Origin: Bog-113 sp965226755
GTDB taxonomy: Bacteria > Acidobacteriota > Terriglobia > Bryobacterales > Bryobacteraceae
NCBI GenBank assembly: GCA_965226755.1
Contig: CBDDDT010000003.1
Location: forward strand, 930,001-994,000
DNA: 64,000 bases
Direction of reading: 5' to 3'
The notes under the pieces were generated by a model that made no database searches, was not told the DNA's origin, and worked only from the letters and a program-made list of their open reading frames with translations. Position 1 is the first letter of the stretch, and each line of letters opens with the position of its first letter. Of this stretch, positions 16,576 to 25,974 are shown piece by piece. The position numbers were made by a program, and so were the translations under genes.

Positions 16576-19431
16576 CTACTCGCTGCCGGTGATCTCCTGC
16601 CGGGCGCTCAGGATTCCGTCCGGGACCACGACGGCGACCCAGGGCGATTGGCGGTCCTTTACGCGGCCGCGCCACTCGAGGGTGGCGGTCGCGGACGGGC
16701 GCAGGTCGATTTTCTTCATCGGCTCGGGAATTTCGAGATTGTCCGTGCGGATGGCCAACTGATGGTCGCCGGCGCCGTGGACGGTCACGCGCAGGACCAC
16801 ATCGCCGGAAGCGGTCGTGGGGGCAGCGGAGGAATCGAAGGTCAGCAGGTGGTCCGGCCGCAGATCCACGCGATAAGTTTCGCCCGGCAGAACGGTGAGG
16901 CGGGTTTGTGTTGAGGCTTGGCGAATCGTGTAGCGGCCTTCGGGAAGCGGAATTCGGAAGGAACCGGACGGGTCTGGATTCACAACGGTGACGCCGCTGA
17001 AATCTTGTTCACGAAATTCGATGGGGCCGCGGGCGCCCGGTTGGGATTGACCGGAGACTACCGCCGGTCCGGCCAGATCTTCCATGAGCCAGATCCAGCG
17101 GCCTACGGGATGAGTCCAGACTTCCTTGTAAGTCCAATTGATCTGGTTGGGCCAGTAAGGGGCATCGTGGAATCCGCGAGTTTCGATTCCAACGGGAAGA
17201 GCGCCGACCATCTGACCGGAGCGCACGCTATAGAGCGGAGTCCAGTCATAACCCTCGCCGTACATCATGCTGGACGCGAACGGATTGCGGCCCAGAATCC
17301 ACTCGGCTTGCATTTCCGCGAGCGCGGCGCCGGCGGAATCCCCGCGCATCCGCGCGGCGGTGGAGAGCGCCTTCGCCTGGGACAGCAGGACGCTGAAGTT
17401 GCCGCGGAAATCAAACCAGACCGGAAAACGGCGCAGGAAGAACTCTCCGCCGAGAGGCACTCCGGCGTGGACCTCGGCGAGATAGGCTTCGGTATCGGCG
17501 GCGCGAAGGGGCGTCCAACCCTGCTTGCCATTGACGAGGCGCGCATCGCTTTCCTTATAGATCGCGGCGGGCAGAACGCCATATGGCTGGTTCACAGCGG
17601 CCGCGCGCTCCAGATAGTATTTCGAGTGAAGCACCAAGGCCGAATACCATTTCATCCAATCGGGATGGTCGGGGAAATCCCGGCACAATCGGGCCAGGGC
17701 GACGATGGGCGCTTGCTCTTCGCCGACGTGGAAGCGTTGAAACAGGCTTTCGCGGCGCGGATTGCTGTAGAAGTAACCGGTGAGCGGAATGCTCCAGGGC
17801 TGGAGTTTGCGTTCCTGGGAATCGAGGACCTGCGCGGCCAGCAGGAATGCTTGGTTGGCGAAGCGCTGGTCGCCGGTCGCCTCGAAAAGATCGGCCGAGG
17901 CGAGCACGCCGATGGAACTTCGCTCCAACTCGTCTTTCTGCCCGTAGACGGGCGGGATGGGCGCAGCTGTTTCCAACCCCTTGACCGCGAACTGCCAATC
18001 CTGTTCAGCGGTGACGAGGGCGCGGTTGGATAGTTCGGGGTCGCTGTCTTTCAAGACGCGGGAAGCCAGAGCCTCGACGCTGGCGGCGCGGAAATTCCAC
18101 TCGGGATCATTCACCGCTTCGCCGTGCCTGTCATCGCCGTCGCCCATGATTCCGTTAGTCCAGTAACTGATGAGCTGGCCGGTGCTGCGATAGCCGTCGC
18201 CAAAGCGAGTTTTGAGCACCCAGTTCAAACCCCATGCAGCTTCTTCGATCAGTCGTTTTTCGAGCGCGGGGTCTTGCGCTTGTTCGCGCAGACGCAGAGC
18301 GAGTGAAAAGAGCGCGTACGCCATGCCGGGAGTGTGCCCGGTGGCGGACAGGTCGCCGGCGTCGTGATATCCGCCGTTGACGATGATGCGCTTCCCGTTG
18401 TGTTCGGTATAGCAATCCTGATGGCAGATGCCGTGGATGCCGGGGATGACGGTTCCGCAGCGTTCGCTGTAGAGGAAGTTGAGGACTTTGAGAATGCTGT
18501 CGCGCCACGGGTCGACATCAACACGGAAGGGCGGCGTACTCGTGTCGCCGGCGCGCAGGAAGTAAGTGCCGGGCTGCCGGATTGCGGAGAAGTCAAGGAG
18601 TTGATATTTACCCAGAGGCGTGGCGACGGTTTCGACAGGTTGCGTCAGCACGGCTTCAGCGGAATCCTGACGGAACACGGTGAAGGTCTTAGCCGCCAGG
18701 TTACTGGCGATGGCGGATTTGGCCGCGCCCACGGGATAGCCGCCGCCGCTGACGGCTATCTTGCCTGGAGCGACATCCCAACCTTCCACGTGGTCCGGAG
18801 TGACCTTCTGAAGCTCCAATGTATTGATGTAGAGGGTGGTGGAATCGCCGGGCTCCGGATACTTCTTGGGCAGGCTGTATGCGAAATCGACCGCAGTCAC
18901 CTGGTCGCGATCGAGCGGGGCAATTTCCCATACGACCTGATTCCACGCATGGTTGTTCAGGGGGATGGATTCGCTGCGGCCTTCGTTATAGCGGTCGGGC
19001 AGCTTGTGCGCGCCGTCGTTGTGCAGGATGAGCGAGCAGGAGATGGCAGGGGCGCCCTCGATATCGGGATAAACCCAGAGCGACAGGCGGTTGTAGGCGG
19101 TCCAATCTTCGCGCGGGAACTTGCGGGTGGCCATGAGGTCGATCCACTCGCCCTCCCCACCGGTGACGGCCTCGGATGTGGCGGAATGCAGGCGCAGAGA
19201 AGACTTTCCGGGGCGGGCAGGCGAATCGGCTTGGGTCATCGTGCCGTTGCCGGTGAAGCTCCAACGATTGACGTCTTCCATGTTGTCGAGCACGCGGGAC
19301 GCGAGCACGGGTTTGCGCAACCAGCGGCTGGCGGCGCCGTCTTCGTAGCGCGCGCGAAACGGCATCTCCCCCGGCTGTTGCGCGAGAAGGCTGAAACCGA
19401 GAGCGGCGGCAAGCAGCGCGCGTTTGTGCAT
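16576..19431 (-). CDS. secreted glycoside hydrolase family 9 endoglucanase-like protein
   Basis: 951 residues. The ATG at 19431 gives a signal peptide (MHKRALLAAALGFSLLAQ); upstream frame is antisense. Residues ~40-200 look like a beta-sandwich carbohydrate-binding module (WSFTGNGTMTQAD, RLSLWVYPDIEG). An Ig-like cellulase N-terminal domain (about 235-330) precedes the (alpha/alpha)6 barrel. The GH9 base motif is IVNGGYHDAGDLSATGHT, and the acid Glu probably lies in WTYKEVWTHPVGRW near residue 820. A short beta C-terminal domain follows. GH9 enzymes cut beta-1,4-glucans such as cellulose or xyloglucan. It is the first gene of the leftward enzyme block. Confidence 0.85.
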   Translation of the reverse strand: MHKRALLAAALGFSLLAQQPGEMPFRARYEDGAASRWLRKPVLASRVLDNMEDVNRWSFTGNGTMTQADSPARPGKSSLRLHSATSEAVTGGEGEWIDLMATRKFPREDWTAYNRLSLWVYPDIEGAPAISCSLILHNDGAHKLPDRYNEGRSESIPLNNHAWNQVVWEIAPLDRDQVTAVDFAYSLPKKYPEPGDSTTLYINTLELQKVTPDHVEGWDVAPGKIAVSGGGYPVGAAKSAIASNLAAKTFTVFRQDSAEAVLTQPVETVATPLGKYQLLDFSAIRQPGTYFLRAGDTSTPPFRVDVDPWRDSILKVLNFLYSERCGTVIPGIHGICHQDCYTEHNGKRIIVNGGYHDAGDLSATGHTPGMAYALFSLALRLREQAQDPALEKRLIEEAAWGLNWVLKTRFGDGYRSTGQLISYWTNGIMGDGDDRHGEAVNDPEWNFRAASVEALASRVLKDSDPELSNRALVTAEQDWQFAVKGLETAAPIPPVYGQKDELERSSIGVLASADLFEATGDQRFANQAFLLAAQVLDSQERKLQPWSIPLTGYFYSNPRRESLFQRFHVGEEQAPIVALARLCRDFPDHPDWMKWYSALVLHSKYYLERAAAVNQPYGVLPAAIYKESDARLVNGKQGWTPLRAADTEAYLAEVHAGVPLGGEFFLRRFPVWFDFRGNFSVLLSQAKALSTAARMRGDSAGAALAEMQAEWILGRNPFASSMMYGEGYDWTPLYSVRSGQMVGALPVGIETRGFHDAPYWPNQINWTYKEVWTHPVGRWIWLMEDLAGPAVVSGQSQPGARGPIEFREQDFSGVTVVNPDPSGSFRIPLPEGRYTIRQASTQTRLTVLPGETYRVDLRPDHLLTFDSSAAPTTASGDVVLRVTVHGAGDHQLAIRTDNLEIPEPMKKIDLRPSATATLEWRGRVKDRQSPWVAVVVPDGILSARQEITGSE

Positions 19432-19530
19432 GGAGTGAACGAAACGATTATCATAGCGGCCGGCGGCGCGGCGACAAGTGCGGCGATACGGTTTTGGCAA
19501 ACTAGTAAAGAGGCCGAGGTGAAGATCGCA

Positions 19531-20424
19531 GTGAAACACAGAGCGGGAACTCTTTGGATGGCGGCCGGCGTGGCGGCGGCGATGCAGTTAGCGGCGCAGA
19601 CGCCCGCGACTCTTCCGGTTAACGGGCCGGCAGCAGCGCCGCCCACGGGAGCACCGGCCGCGGCGGCGCGGACGAGACCTGCCGCGTATCCAAGCCGGCC
19701 TCCCGCAGACCCGGCGGCGCTGGCGCGGGGCAAAGCGCTCTATGGGGTGAACTGCAATTTCTGCCACGGTTCGGATGCGCGCGGCGGCGAAGGCGGTCCC
19801 AATCTGCTGCGCTCTGAACTGGTTTTGAACGACAAGAGCGGAGAGTTGATCGCGCCGGTGGTGCAGAACGGGCGGCCCGATCAAGGCATGCCGAGGTTCC
19901 CGCTGAGCCTTGCCCAGATCACGGACATCGCGGCTTACATCCACGATTTCAAAGTCGGCGGTTACGACATTTCGCGGATGACGCCGCCCAGCATCCTGGT
20001 GGGCGACGCGAAGGCGGGCGAAAAATATTTCCAAGTCACATGCGCCTCCTGCCATTCGATCAGCGGCGACCTGAAGGATTTGGGCGGAAGGATCTCCGAC
20101 GCCAAGTTACTGCAAGACACCTTTCTGATGCCGGGCGGCGGCGGCGGCTTCCGACCGCGAGGCGGACCGGCTCTCCACGTGCCGCCCACGACGGCGACGA
20201 TTACGATGCCGTCGGGAGAGAAAGTAGAAGGCGCGCTTTCCCGGATCGATGATTTTATGATTGCGGTCACGCTGGCGGATGGAACGGAACGCTCATTCCG
20301 GCGCGATGGCGACATACCGACGGTGGAAATTCACGACCCGCTGCAGCCGCATAAAGATCTGCTGTCCCGGTATACCGACCAGGACATCCATAATTTGACC
20401 GCATACCTGGTGACGCTGAAATGA
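19531..20424 (+). CDS. secreted diheme c-type cytochrome, partner of the PQQ dehydrogenase
   Basis: 297 residues from GTG 19531, 8 bases after GAGGTG; a GTG at 19519 is the alternative. The signal peptide is AGTLWMAAGVAAAMQLAAQ, followed by a Pro/Ala-rich linker. Two heme sites are seen: CNFCH (75-79) and CASCH (171-175). Between them, GMPRFPLSLAQITDIAAYIHDF is a typical cytochrome c end with the Met ligand. The region GEKVEGALSRIDDFMIAVTLADG resembles a small beta domain seen in similar cytochromes. It overlaps the dehydrogenase gene by ATGA and should accept its electrons. Confidence 0.85.
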   Translation: MKHRAGTLWMAAGVAAAMQLAAQTPATLPVNGPAAAPPTGAPAAAARTRPAAYPSRPPADPAALARGKALYGVNCNFCHGSDARGGEGGPNLLRSELVLNDKSGELIAPVVQNGRPDQGMPRFPLSLAQITDIAAYIHDFKVGGYDISRMTPPSILVGDAKAGEKYFQVTCASCHSISGDLKDLGGRISDAKLLQDTFLMPGGGGGFRPRGGPALHVPPTTATITMPSGEKVEGALSRIDDFMIAVTLADGTERSFRRDGDIPTVEIHDPLQPHKDLLSRYTDQDIHNLTAYLVTLK

Positions 20425-22100
20425 TTCGTTGGAAGCTGTTTTCTGTAAGCGCGCTCGCCGCATTGATTCCCGCAATGCTGCCGGCTCAGGCGCTGGAGCC
20501 ATCTGTCCTGGCGCAGCCGCTGGGGGCATCGTGGCCGACTTACTCGGGAGATTATTCCGGGAAGCGCTACAGCTCGCTGACGCAGGTGAACCAATCCAAT
20601 GTGAAGAATCTGAGCCTGGCGTGGGTGGCGCGAGTCACGGGCGGCGCGGGAGCGGAAAGACGCTTCGGCGGCGGAGCTCCCACGATTGTGGGCGGGGAAG
20701 GCACGGCGGATGCGAGCGCGGGCTCATTCGGCGGAGGCACGAACGTGCGAGCCTCCATCCTGCAAGTAAATGGAGTGCTCTATTTCTCCGCGCCGGACAA
20801 TGCGTGGGCGGTGGATGCGCGAGACGGCCATGAGCTTTGGCATTACTTCTGGAAGACCAAGGGCGGCACGCATATCGGGAATCGCGGCCTGGGCATGTGG
20901 GGCAACCTGCTCTATATGGAAACGCCAGACGATTTTCTGATCTGCCTGGATTCGCGCAACGGCAAGGAGAAGTGGCATAAACAGATCGCCGACTTCAACC
21001 TGCAGTACTTCTCGACGATGGCGCCGATCGTGGTGGGAAACCATATTCTGATCGGTACGGGGAACGACCTCGACGAGCCCGGGTATGTGCAGGCGCGGAA
21101 CCCGGAAGATGGCGAAGTGCAGTGGACCTGGTATTCGCTCCCGATGAAGAAAGGCGATGCGGGACTGGAAACCTGGGGCACTTTGGATGGCGCGCGGCAT
21201 GGCGCGGGGAACGTGTGGATACCGGGCTCGTACGATCCGGAAACCCATCTCTATATTTTCGGAACGGGAAATCCGTCGCCGGCTTATACGAATCCGAAGA
21301 GCCGCAATGGGGACAACCTGTTCACGTGCTCGATCGTGGCGGTGAACGTGGACACGGGTAAGATGGCGTGGTATTACCAGGTGAATCCGCACGACACGCA
21401 TGATTGGGATTCGACGGAAACACCCATCCTGATTGACGCGGAGTTCGACGGGAAACCGCGCAAGATGGTGGTTCACGCGGACCGGAACGGATACTTTTAC
21501 ACGCTGGACCGAGTGACCGGCGAGCATCTGGTCACGAGCAAATTTTCGACTGCCGCGAACTGGGCCAAAGAGATCAACGCGAAGGGCCAGCCCGTGCGCG
21601 ATCCGCAAAAGGATTCGACGGTGGCCGGGTCGCTGGTTTCTCCCAATAACGGGGGCGCGACGAATTGGCCGCCGCCCTCTTATAGCCCGGATACGGGTCT
21701 GTTTTATGTGCCGACGCAGGAAAGCTACTCGATGTACTATCTGACGGAGACCGATCCGCGGGGCGCGATGGGACTGGGCGGCAAAGACGAAGTGGGCGTG
21801 GGAACGCTGGGCGGGTATCTCACCGCGATCGACTATAAGACGGGGAAGGTGGCCTGGAGACATCGCTATCCAGGCACGGGCGGGGGTTTGGGGAACGGGA
21901 TGCTTACGACCGCGGGCAAGCTTTTGTTTGCCGGGGATGCGGGAGGCAATCTGGTGGCGTATGATCCGGCGAATGGGAAGATACTGTGGCACACGCATTT
22001 GGGGCAGATTTCCAATGCGCCGGAGACTTATTTGTTAGATGGGCGGCAGTATGTGTTGGTTGCGAGCGGAGACACGTTGTATTCTTTTACGTTGAATTAG
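20421..22100 (+). CDS. PQQ-dependent alcohol dehydrogenase-type quinoprotein
   Basis: 559 residues with a signal peptide (LFSVSALAALIPAMLPAQA). The eight-bladed propeller begins at WPTYSGDYSGKRYSSLTQ and shows tryptophan-docking motifs such as LDSRNGKEKW and AVNVDTGKMAWYYQ. The catalytic Asp region reads NPHDTHDWDSTETP. The vicinal cysteine pair of methanol dehydrogenases, normally just before NRG, is absent: the segment is GGTHIGNRG. The enzyme oxidises an alcohol or sugar in the periplasm and passes electrons to the cytochrome made from the overlapping gene. Substrate is not predictable. Confidence 0.88.
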   Translation: MIRWKLFSVSALAALIPAMLPAQALEPSVLAQPLGASWPTYSGDYSGKRYSSLTQVNQSNVKNLSLAWVARVTGGAGAERRFGGGAPTIVGGEGTADASAGSFGGGTNVRASILQVNGVLYFSAPDNAWAVDARDGHELWHYFWKTKGGTHIGNRGLGMWGNLLYMETPDDFLICLDSRNGKEKWHKQIADFNLQYFSTMAPIVVGNHILIGTGNDLDEPGYVQARNPEDGEVQWTWYSLPMKKGDAGLETWGTLDGARHGAGNVWIPGSYDPETHLYIFGTGNPSPAYTNPKSRNGDNLFTCSIVAVNVDTGKMAWYYQVNPHDTHDWDSTETPILIDAEFDGKPRKMVVHADRNGYFYTLDRVTGEHLVTSKFSTAANWAKEINAKGQPVRDPQKDSTVAGSLVSPNNGGATNWPPPSYSPDTGLFYVPTQESYSMYYLTETDPRGAMGLGGKDEVGVGTLGGYLTAIDYKTGKVAWRHRYPGTGGGLGNGMLTTAGKLLFAGDAGGNLVAYDPANGKILWHTHLGQISNAPETYLLDGRQYVLVASGDTLYSFTLN

Positions 22101-22258
22101 GGTGGGGGTAAATGGACAGGCATTTTCGCGTTCGCGGCCGCAATTAGGGTGATTGAGTCATTAATTACGCCTTTTCTTATTCCGCCGAATTCGCGGCCCG
22201 CATCCACGCCACGCCGCCGAAATATCTGCTTCGGCGATGTTGACTTGCGCTGAGCCGC

Positions 22259-23191
22259 ATGTCACAATCGCGATCACCCTTTGCATGTTTTCGTTGCGGG
22301 GAAGTCGGCGGGAGTTCATCGATGCAGAACCGAGCAAGTGGCGACCAGGTTGGCGCGGTGATGAACGCTTTGGTTCAATCGGAAATGAACGAAAATACGG
22401 TTGTAATCTTTCTTTCCGATCATGGAGATTTCGGCGGATCCCACAACCTGCACACCAAATCCGGCGCGCTCTACGATGAAGCGATCAACCCGCCACTCTA
22501 CGTCAGCTTCGGCGCGCAGCGAGCTACATATACGATCGGCGACGGAAGCACCGCGAAGCTGCGGCCTTTTCTTTGCTCCAGCGTGGATATCTTCCCCTTT
22601 CTTTTAACCGTGGCTGTCGGCGACACAAGCTGGCAGACCGGGACATATGGCTACATTCCAACAACGCGCGAGGCGATCCTCGACATGATTTTCTACCCAA
22701 CGATGTTCCAACCACACCGGTACGTGTACCAGGGGTCCACGAAGCTCCAGTACATCCTTCACACCACGGATGAATATGAGTACCCCCAGGTACCGTCCGG
22801 CATCCCTAATCATGCAATCTGCTTCAGGACAGCGAACGCAAAGCTCGGGATGTACACGGGTTGGGGCTACTGCGACAGCCCGACGCCCACGCAGCCGACT
22901 ACGGCCCAAACGGCCGACGCCCAATATGAGTACTACGACTATTCGGTGGCTACGGACGAGGTGTCCAACGGCGCCGTCGCCAGCTACTCGGGCGGAGTGA
23001 CCACACTGACTACTGGCGCGAATACTTATCTGGGGTATTTCAATTCCATCAAAGCCGCAGAGCTATACACGGTCCCATCCCGTTTCACGTCCGGAAGCCC
23101 GAGCGTCTATTCGGATGCGCTCAATGAATACCTCGAAGGGAACGGGTTCTCCGCTTGCAGTGTTGTTACGACACCACCGTGCTCGGACTGA
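22259..23191 (+). pseudogene. sulfatase remnant lacking its N-terminal catalytic half
   Basis: An open stretch of 310 codons whose protein-like part begins near GDQVGAVMNALVQSEMNENT (22345 on). It keeps the C-terminal sulfatase marks: VVIFLSDHGDFGGSHNLHTKS, PPLYVSF and a C-terminal subdomain. The N-terminal half with the metal and formylglycine motifs is missing. In the same frame, 22169-22243 reads as a short protein-like run that ends in TGA, so decay or a breakpoint lies just upstream. No good start or ribosome-binding site exists. It is probably a relic; a C-terminal-only protein cannot act as a sulfatase. Confidence 0.65.
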
Positions 23192-23196
23192 CGGCC

Positions 23197-25362
23197 ATGC
23201 GGAAACTAGCGCTGGTTTTAATCTGCTCAGCCGTGTTACCACTCCCGGTGGTGCACGGCCAAACGGCCCTCGCCACGTTCGCCGGCCGACATGACTATTT
23301 TTCGAGCGCAACCTCGGCCGTCGCCATGGGTGATCTAAATGGCGACGGGATTCCTGACGTTGTACTAGGGAATGGTAACGAGGGGGCGGAAGTCCAATTC
23401 GGTAACGGCGATGGCACATTCCGCCCCGGGCCGAATTACTCGCCGGGCTTCGGAATGTTCTCTATTGTCCTTATCGACCTGAACGGGGACGGCAAACTCG
23501 ACCTAATCATGGCCGCTTATCAGCCGCTGTACGTCTCGATGTCAGGTCTTGCGGTGGCGTTCGGGAATGGCGACGGGACGTTCTCCTCCAGTGAAATCAT
23601 ACCCGCTGGAACCGACCGCAGCGCCTATACACTGGTAACCGGCGACTTCAATAACGACGGAATCTTAGATGCTGCGCTTCTCGGAGAGGATGGGGTGTGG
23701 ATGTACCTCGGAACGGGTAATGGCGCCTTCGGTCCGCCCACGCTAACAGCAGTTCCGAGCCCCGTCTATTCGGCCTCTTCCTTCGCCGCCGCCGACTTCA
23801 ACCAGGACGGGCGCTTGGACGTCATCGTGGGACTAGTTGACGGCAGCTATGAGGTCCTGCTCGGGAATGGAGACGGCGGGTTCGAAACGCCTACCACCTT
23901 CCCAGGGCCACGCGAGCCTCTCGGTATGGTTGTAGCTGACTTTAATGGCGACGGCGTACCTGATGTGGCGATGGCAGCGCTGCATACGCCCGCCGACGTC
24001 GAGGTGTTTCTCGGCAACGGGGACGGCACGTTCCGCCAGTCCACCGCGATAATTCTGCCGGGGCAAGGCTTTCTCGTCGCCGGGGATCTGAACGGCGATG
24101 GAAAAATCGATCTGGTCAGCAGCTTAGGCTATGTTGCATTTGGAAAAGGCAATGGGCGGTTTGACCCAGCCGTTTATGATCCGCTGCCGGGTGACCGTGA
24201 CGACACCGGGCTTGAGTCCAATCGCCTCGCTCTCGCCGATCTGCGCGGGTCGGGACGGCTGGATATCGTTTCCGTCTCGTTTCTCGACACGCTTTCCGTC
24301 CTCCTGAATCAAGGCCACGGTAAGTTTCTCGATCTCACCAGCGTCGCGGTAGCCGGCATCCCGAACTGCCCCGTCGTGGCCGACTTCAACAGCGACGGCA
24401 TTCCGGATCTGGCTGTCGTCGTCGGAGGCTCCGTCTCTATGTATCCGGGCACAGGGAAAGCCTCGCCGCTCTTCGGAACTCCCCTTACCATGGCAAGCCC
24501 CAACGCGACCTGTCTGGTTACCGGCGATCTCAACAAAGACGGCAAACCGGACCTTGTCGTCCTCGGCTCGGCCGCCGCGCCCAATCTTTCTAACCTCACC
24601 ACGTATCTCGGCAACGGCGATGGAACCTTCGCGCAGGCCAGCTCGGTAAACTTCTCCGTGGCCCTCGGCGCCGCCGTGCTCGCCGACTTCAACCATGACG
24701 GCAAACTCGACATCGCCTTCTCCGCCAATCTGATTGCCTTCGGCAACGGCGACGGAACTTTCCAAACGGCCAAGACTCTGACGACCGCTCTTCATGCGCC
24801 GGACTTATTCGGCAATCTCGCGGTGGCCGACTTCAACGGCGACGGGCTGCCCGACATCGCCACCGCGGACACGTTCAATGAGAAGACCTTCGTTCTCCTA
24901 AACCAAGGACATGGAACTTTTCAGATGAGCACGTTCTACGTCACCGTCATTCCGACCGAAGTAGTAGCAACCGATATCAATGGGGACGGCGTACCGGACT
25001 TGGTGATCAATGGGACGGGCGGGAATATCGGGCTTTATTTCGGCGCCGGTGACGGAACCTTTCCGACTAATTCCCTCTTAAAAGCGCCTTTGTCTTTCGG
25101 AGGGAGTATGATCGTCACCGATCTCAACGGCGACCATAAACCGGATATCGGCCTGGTGGACGAAAGCAGCTTTCTGGTGTTTACCGGCAACGGCGACGGC
25201 ACATTCGTGGTTCCGGAAACGTTCTACGGGGTGGGTCCGTCGCCTGGAGGAGTTGCGGCTGGAGCGTTTCATGGCCAGAACCGATTCGCCGGCACGCCGG
25301 ATGTGGTGGTGACGGATAGTTCGGGCGCTTTGGAACTGCTGCTAAATACGACCGTGCCGTAG
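23197..25362 (+). CDS. secreted FG-GAP/VCBS repeat beta-propeller protein
   Basis: 721 residues from ATG 23197 with a signal peptide (LALVLICSAVLPLPVVHGQ). About thirteen calcium-binding repeats of the form DLNGDGIPD, DFNQDGRLD or DINGDGVPD recur every 45-60 residues, each next to a V.LGNGDGTF turn. This is the integrin-like propeller, used for cell-surface binding. It starts 5 bases after the sulfatase remnant and ends 16 bases from the convergent CBS gene. Unlike the FG-GAP protein at 45121 it has no TIGR03437-type tail. No enzyme domain is seen. Confidence 0.85.
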   Translation: MRKLALVLICSAVLPLPVVHGQTALATFAGRHDYFSSATSAVAMGDLNGDGIPDVVLGNGNEGAEVQFGNGDGTFRPGPNYSPGFGMFSIVLIDLNGDGKLDLIMAAYQPLYVSMSGLAVAFGNGDGTFSSSEIIPAGTDRSAYTLVTGDFNNDGILDAALLGEDGVWMYLGTGNGAFGPPTLTAVPSPVYSASSFAAADFNQDGRLDVIVGLVDGSYEVLLGNGDGGFETPTTFPGPREPLGMVVADFNGDGVPDVAMAALHTPADVEVFLGNGDGTFRQSTAIILPGQGFLVAGDLNGDGKIDLVSSLGYVAFGKGNGRFDPAVYDPLPGDRDDTGLESNRLALADLRGSGRLDIVSVSFLDTLSVLLNQGHGKFLDLTSVAVAGIPNCPVVADFNSDGIPDLAVVVGGSVSMYPGTGKASPLFGTPLTMASPNATCLVTGDLNKDGKPDLVVLGSAAAPNLSNLTTYLGNGDGTFAQASSVNFSVALGAAVLADFNHDGKLDIAFSANLIAFGNGDGTFQTAKTLTTALHAPDLFGNLAVADFNGDGLPDIATADTFNEKTFVLLNQGHGTFQMSTFYVTVIPTEVVATDINGDGVPDLVINGTGGNIGLYFGAGDGTFPTNSLLKAPLSFGGSMIVTDLNGDHKPDIGLVDESSFLVFTGNGDGTFVVPETFYGVGPSPGGVAAGAFHGQNRFAGTPDVVVTDSSGALELLLNTTVP

Positions 25363-25378
25363 GGGAAGAGCGCCCGCG

Positions 25379-25825
25379 TCAGATCTGTCCGGCGATGTAG
25401 CTATGCAACTGCTCGATCGTTTTTTCGTGAGAGGTGATCACCCACTTCACGCAATCGCCGATGGAGATCATGCCGAGCACCTGCCCGGAGGCATCCACGA
25501 CCGGGAGGTGGCGAACGCGATACTCTGTCATTTTCCGCATGGCGTCATCGACGGTGCACGCGGAGGTTACGGTAAACAGGGGCGACACCATGATTTCGCC
25601 GACCGTGGTGTTCCGCGACGCGCGGCCCGTGAGAACGATCTTACGGGCGTAATCGCGCTCGGAGAGTAGCCCGACCATCTGGCCGTTTTCCATCACCAGC
25701 AGAGCGCCAATCTCGTGGGCCGCCATGAGCTCCAAGGCCTCGTAGACCGTGGCCGCGGGAGAAATCGACCACACCGGGCCGCTCTTCCCCTTCAAAATAC
25801 CGGAAACCGGATCACGTACTTCCAT
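25379..25825 (-). CDS. stand-alone CBS-domain pair protein
   Basis: 148 residues, essentially one Bateman module. The first CBS motif (about 15-70) includes TVYEALELMAAHEIGALLV and MVGLLSERDYARKI. The second (about 80-140) includes TVDDAMRKMTEYRVRHLPVV and VLGMISIGDCVKWVI. Such proteins bind adenosyl ligands (ATP, AMP, SAM) and regulate partner enzymes or transporters. No partner is in the same transcript. It is divergent from the RND pump gene, 149 bases away. Confidence 0.88.
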   Translation of the reverse strand: MEVRDPVSGILKGKSGPVWSISPAATVYEALELMAAHEIGALLVMENGQMVGLLSERDYARKIVLTGRASRNTTVGEIMVSPLFTVTSACTVDDAMRKMTEYRVRHLPVVDASGQVLGMISIGDCVKWVITSHEKTIEQLHSYIAGQI

Positions 25826-25974
25826 GCCGCAAGTCCTCCTGTTGGCCGAATATCCTGGGCAGCAGTATACGTCCGAAAGGGTTCCGTGACAACCGGGCGG
25901 GCGAAATCATGGCGCGTGTGGAACAGTGGTATACAAGCAACAGCAGGATTTGAGAGTCGAACCAGAACGCAAAC

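Noticed and set aside
14198..18033. Three plus-strand frames of 350-375 residues
   Set aside because: Shadows of the two phosphodiesterase-like genes and GH9; no domain motif in any.
18334..19518. Long upstream extension of the cytochrome reading frame
   Set aside because: It runs antisense through the GH9 gene. The signal peptide and ribosome-binding site place the real start at 19531 or 19519.
20724..21998. 424-residue minus-strand frame rich in Arg and His
   Set aside because: Antisense to the PQQ dehydrogenase; the Arg/His-rich composition is typical of shadow frames in G+C-rich DNA.
22215..22236. Hairpin CGCCGAA/TTCGGCG after the PQQ dehydrogenase gene as a terminator
   Set aside because: The stem is only 7 bases with an 8-base loop and no T-run follows; it also lies in possible coding relic sequence.
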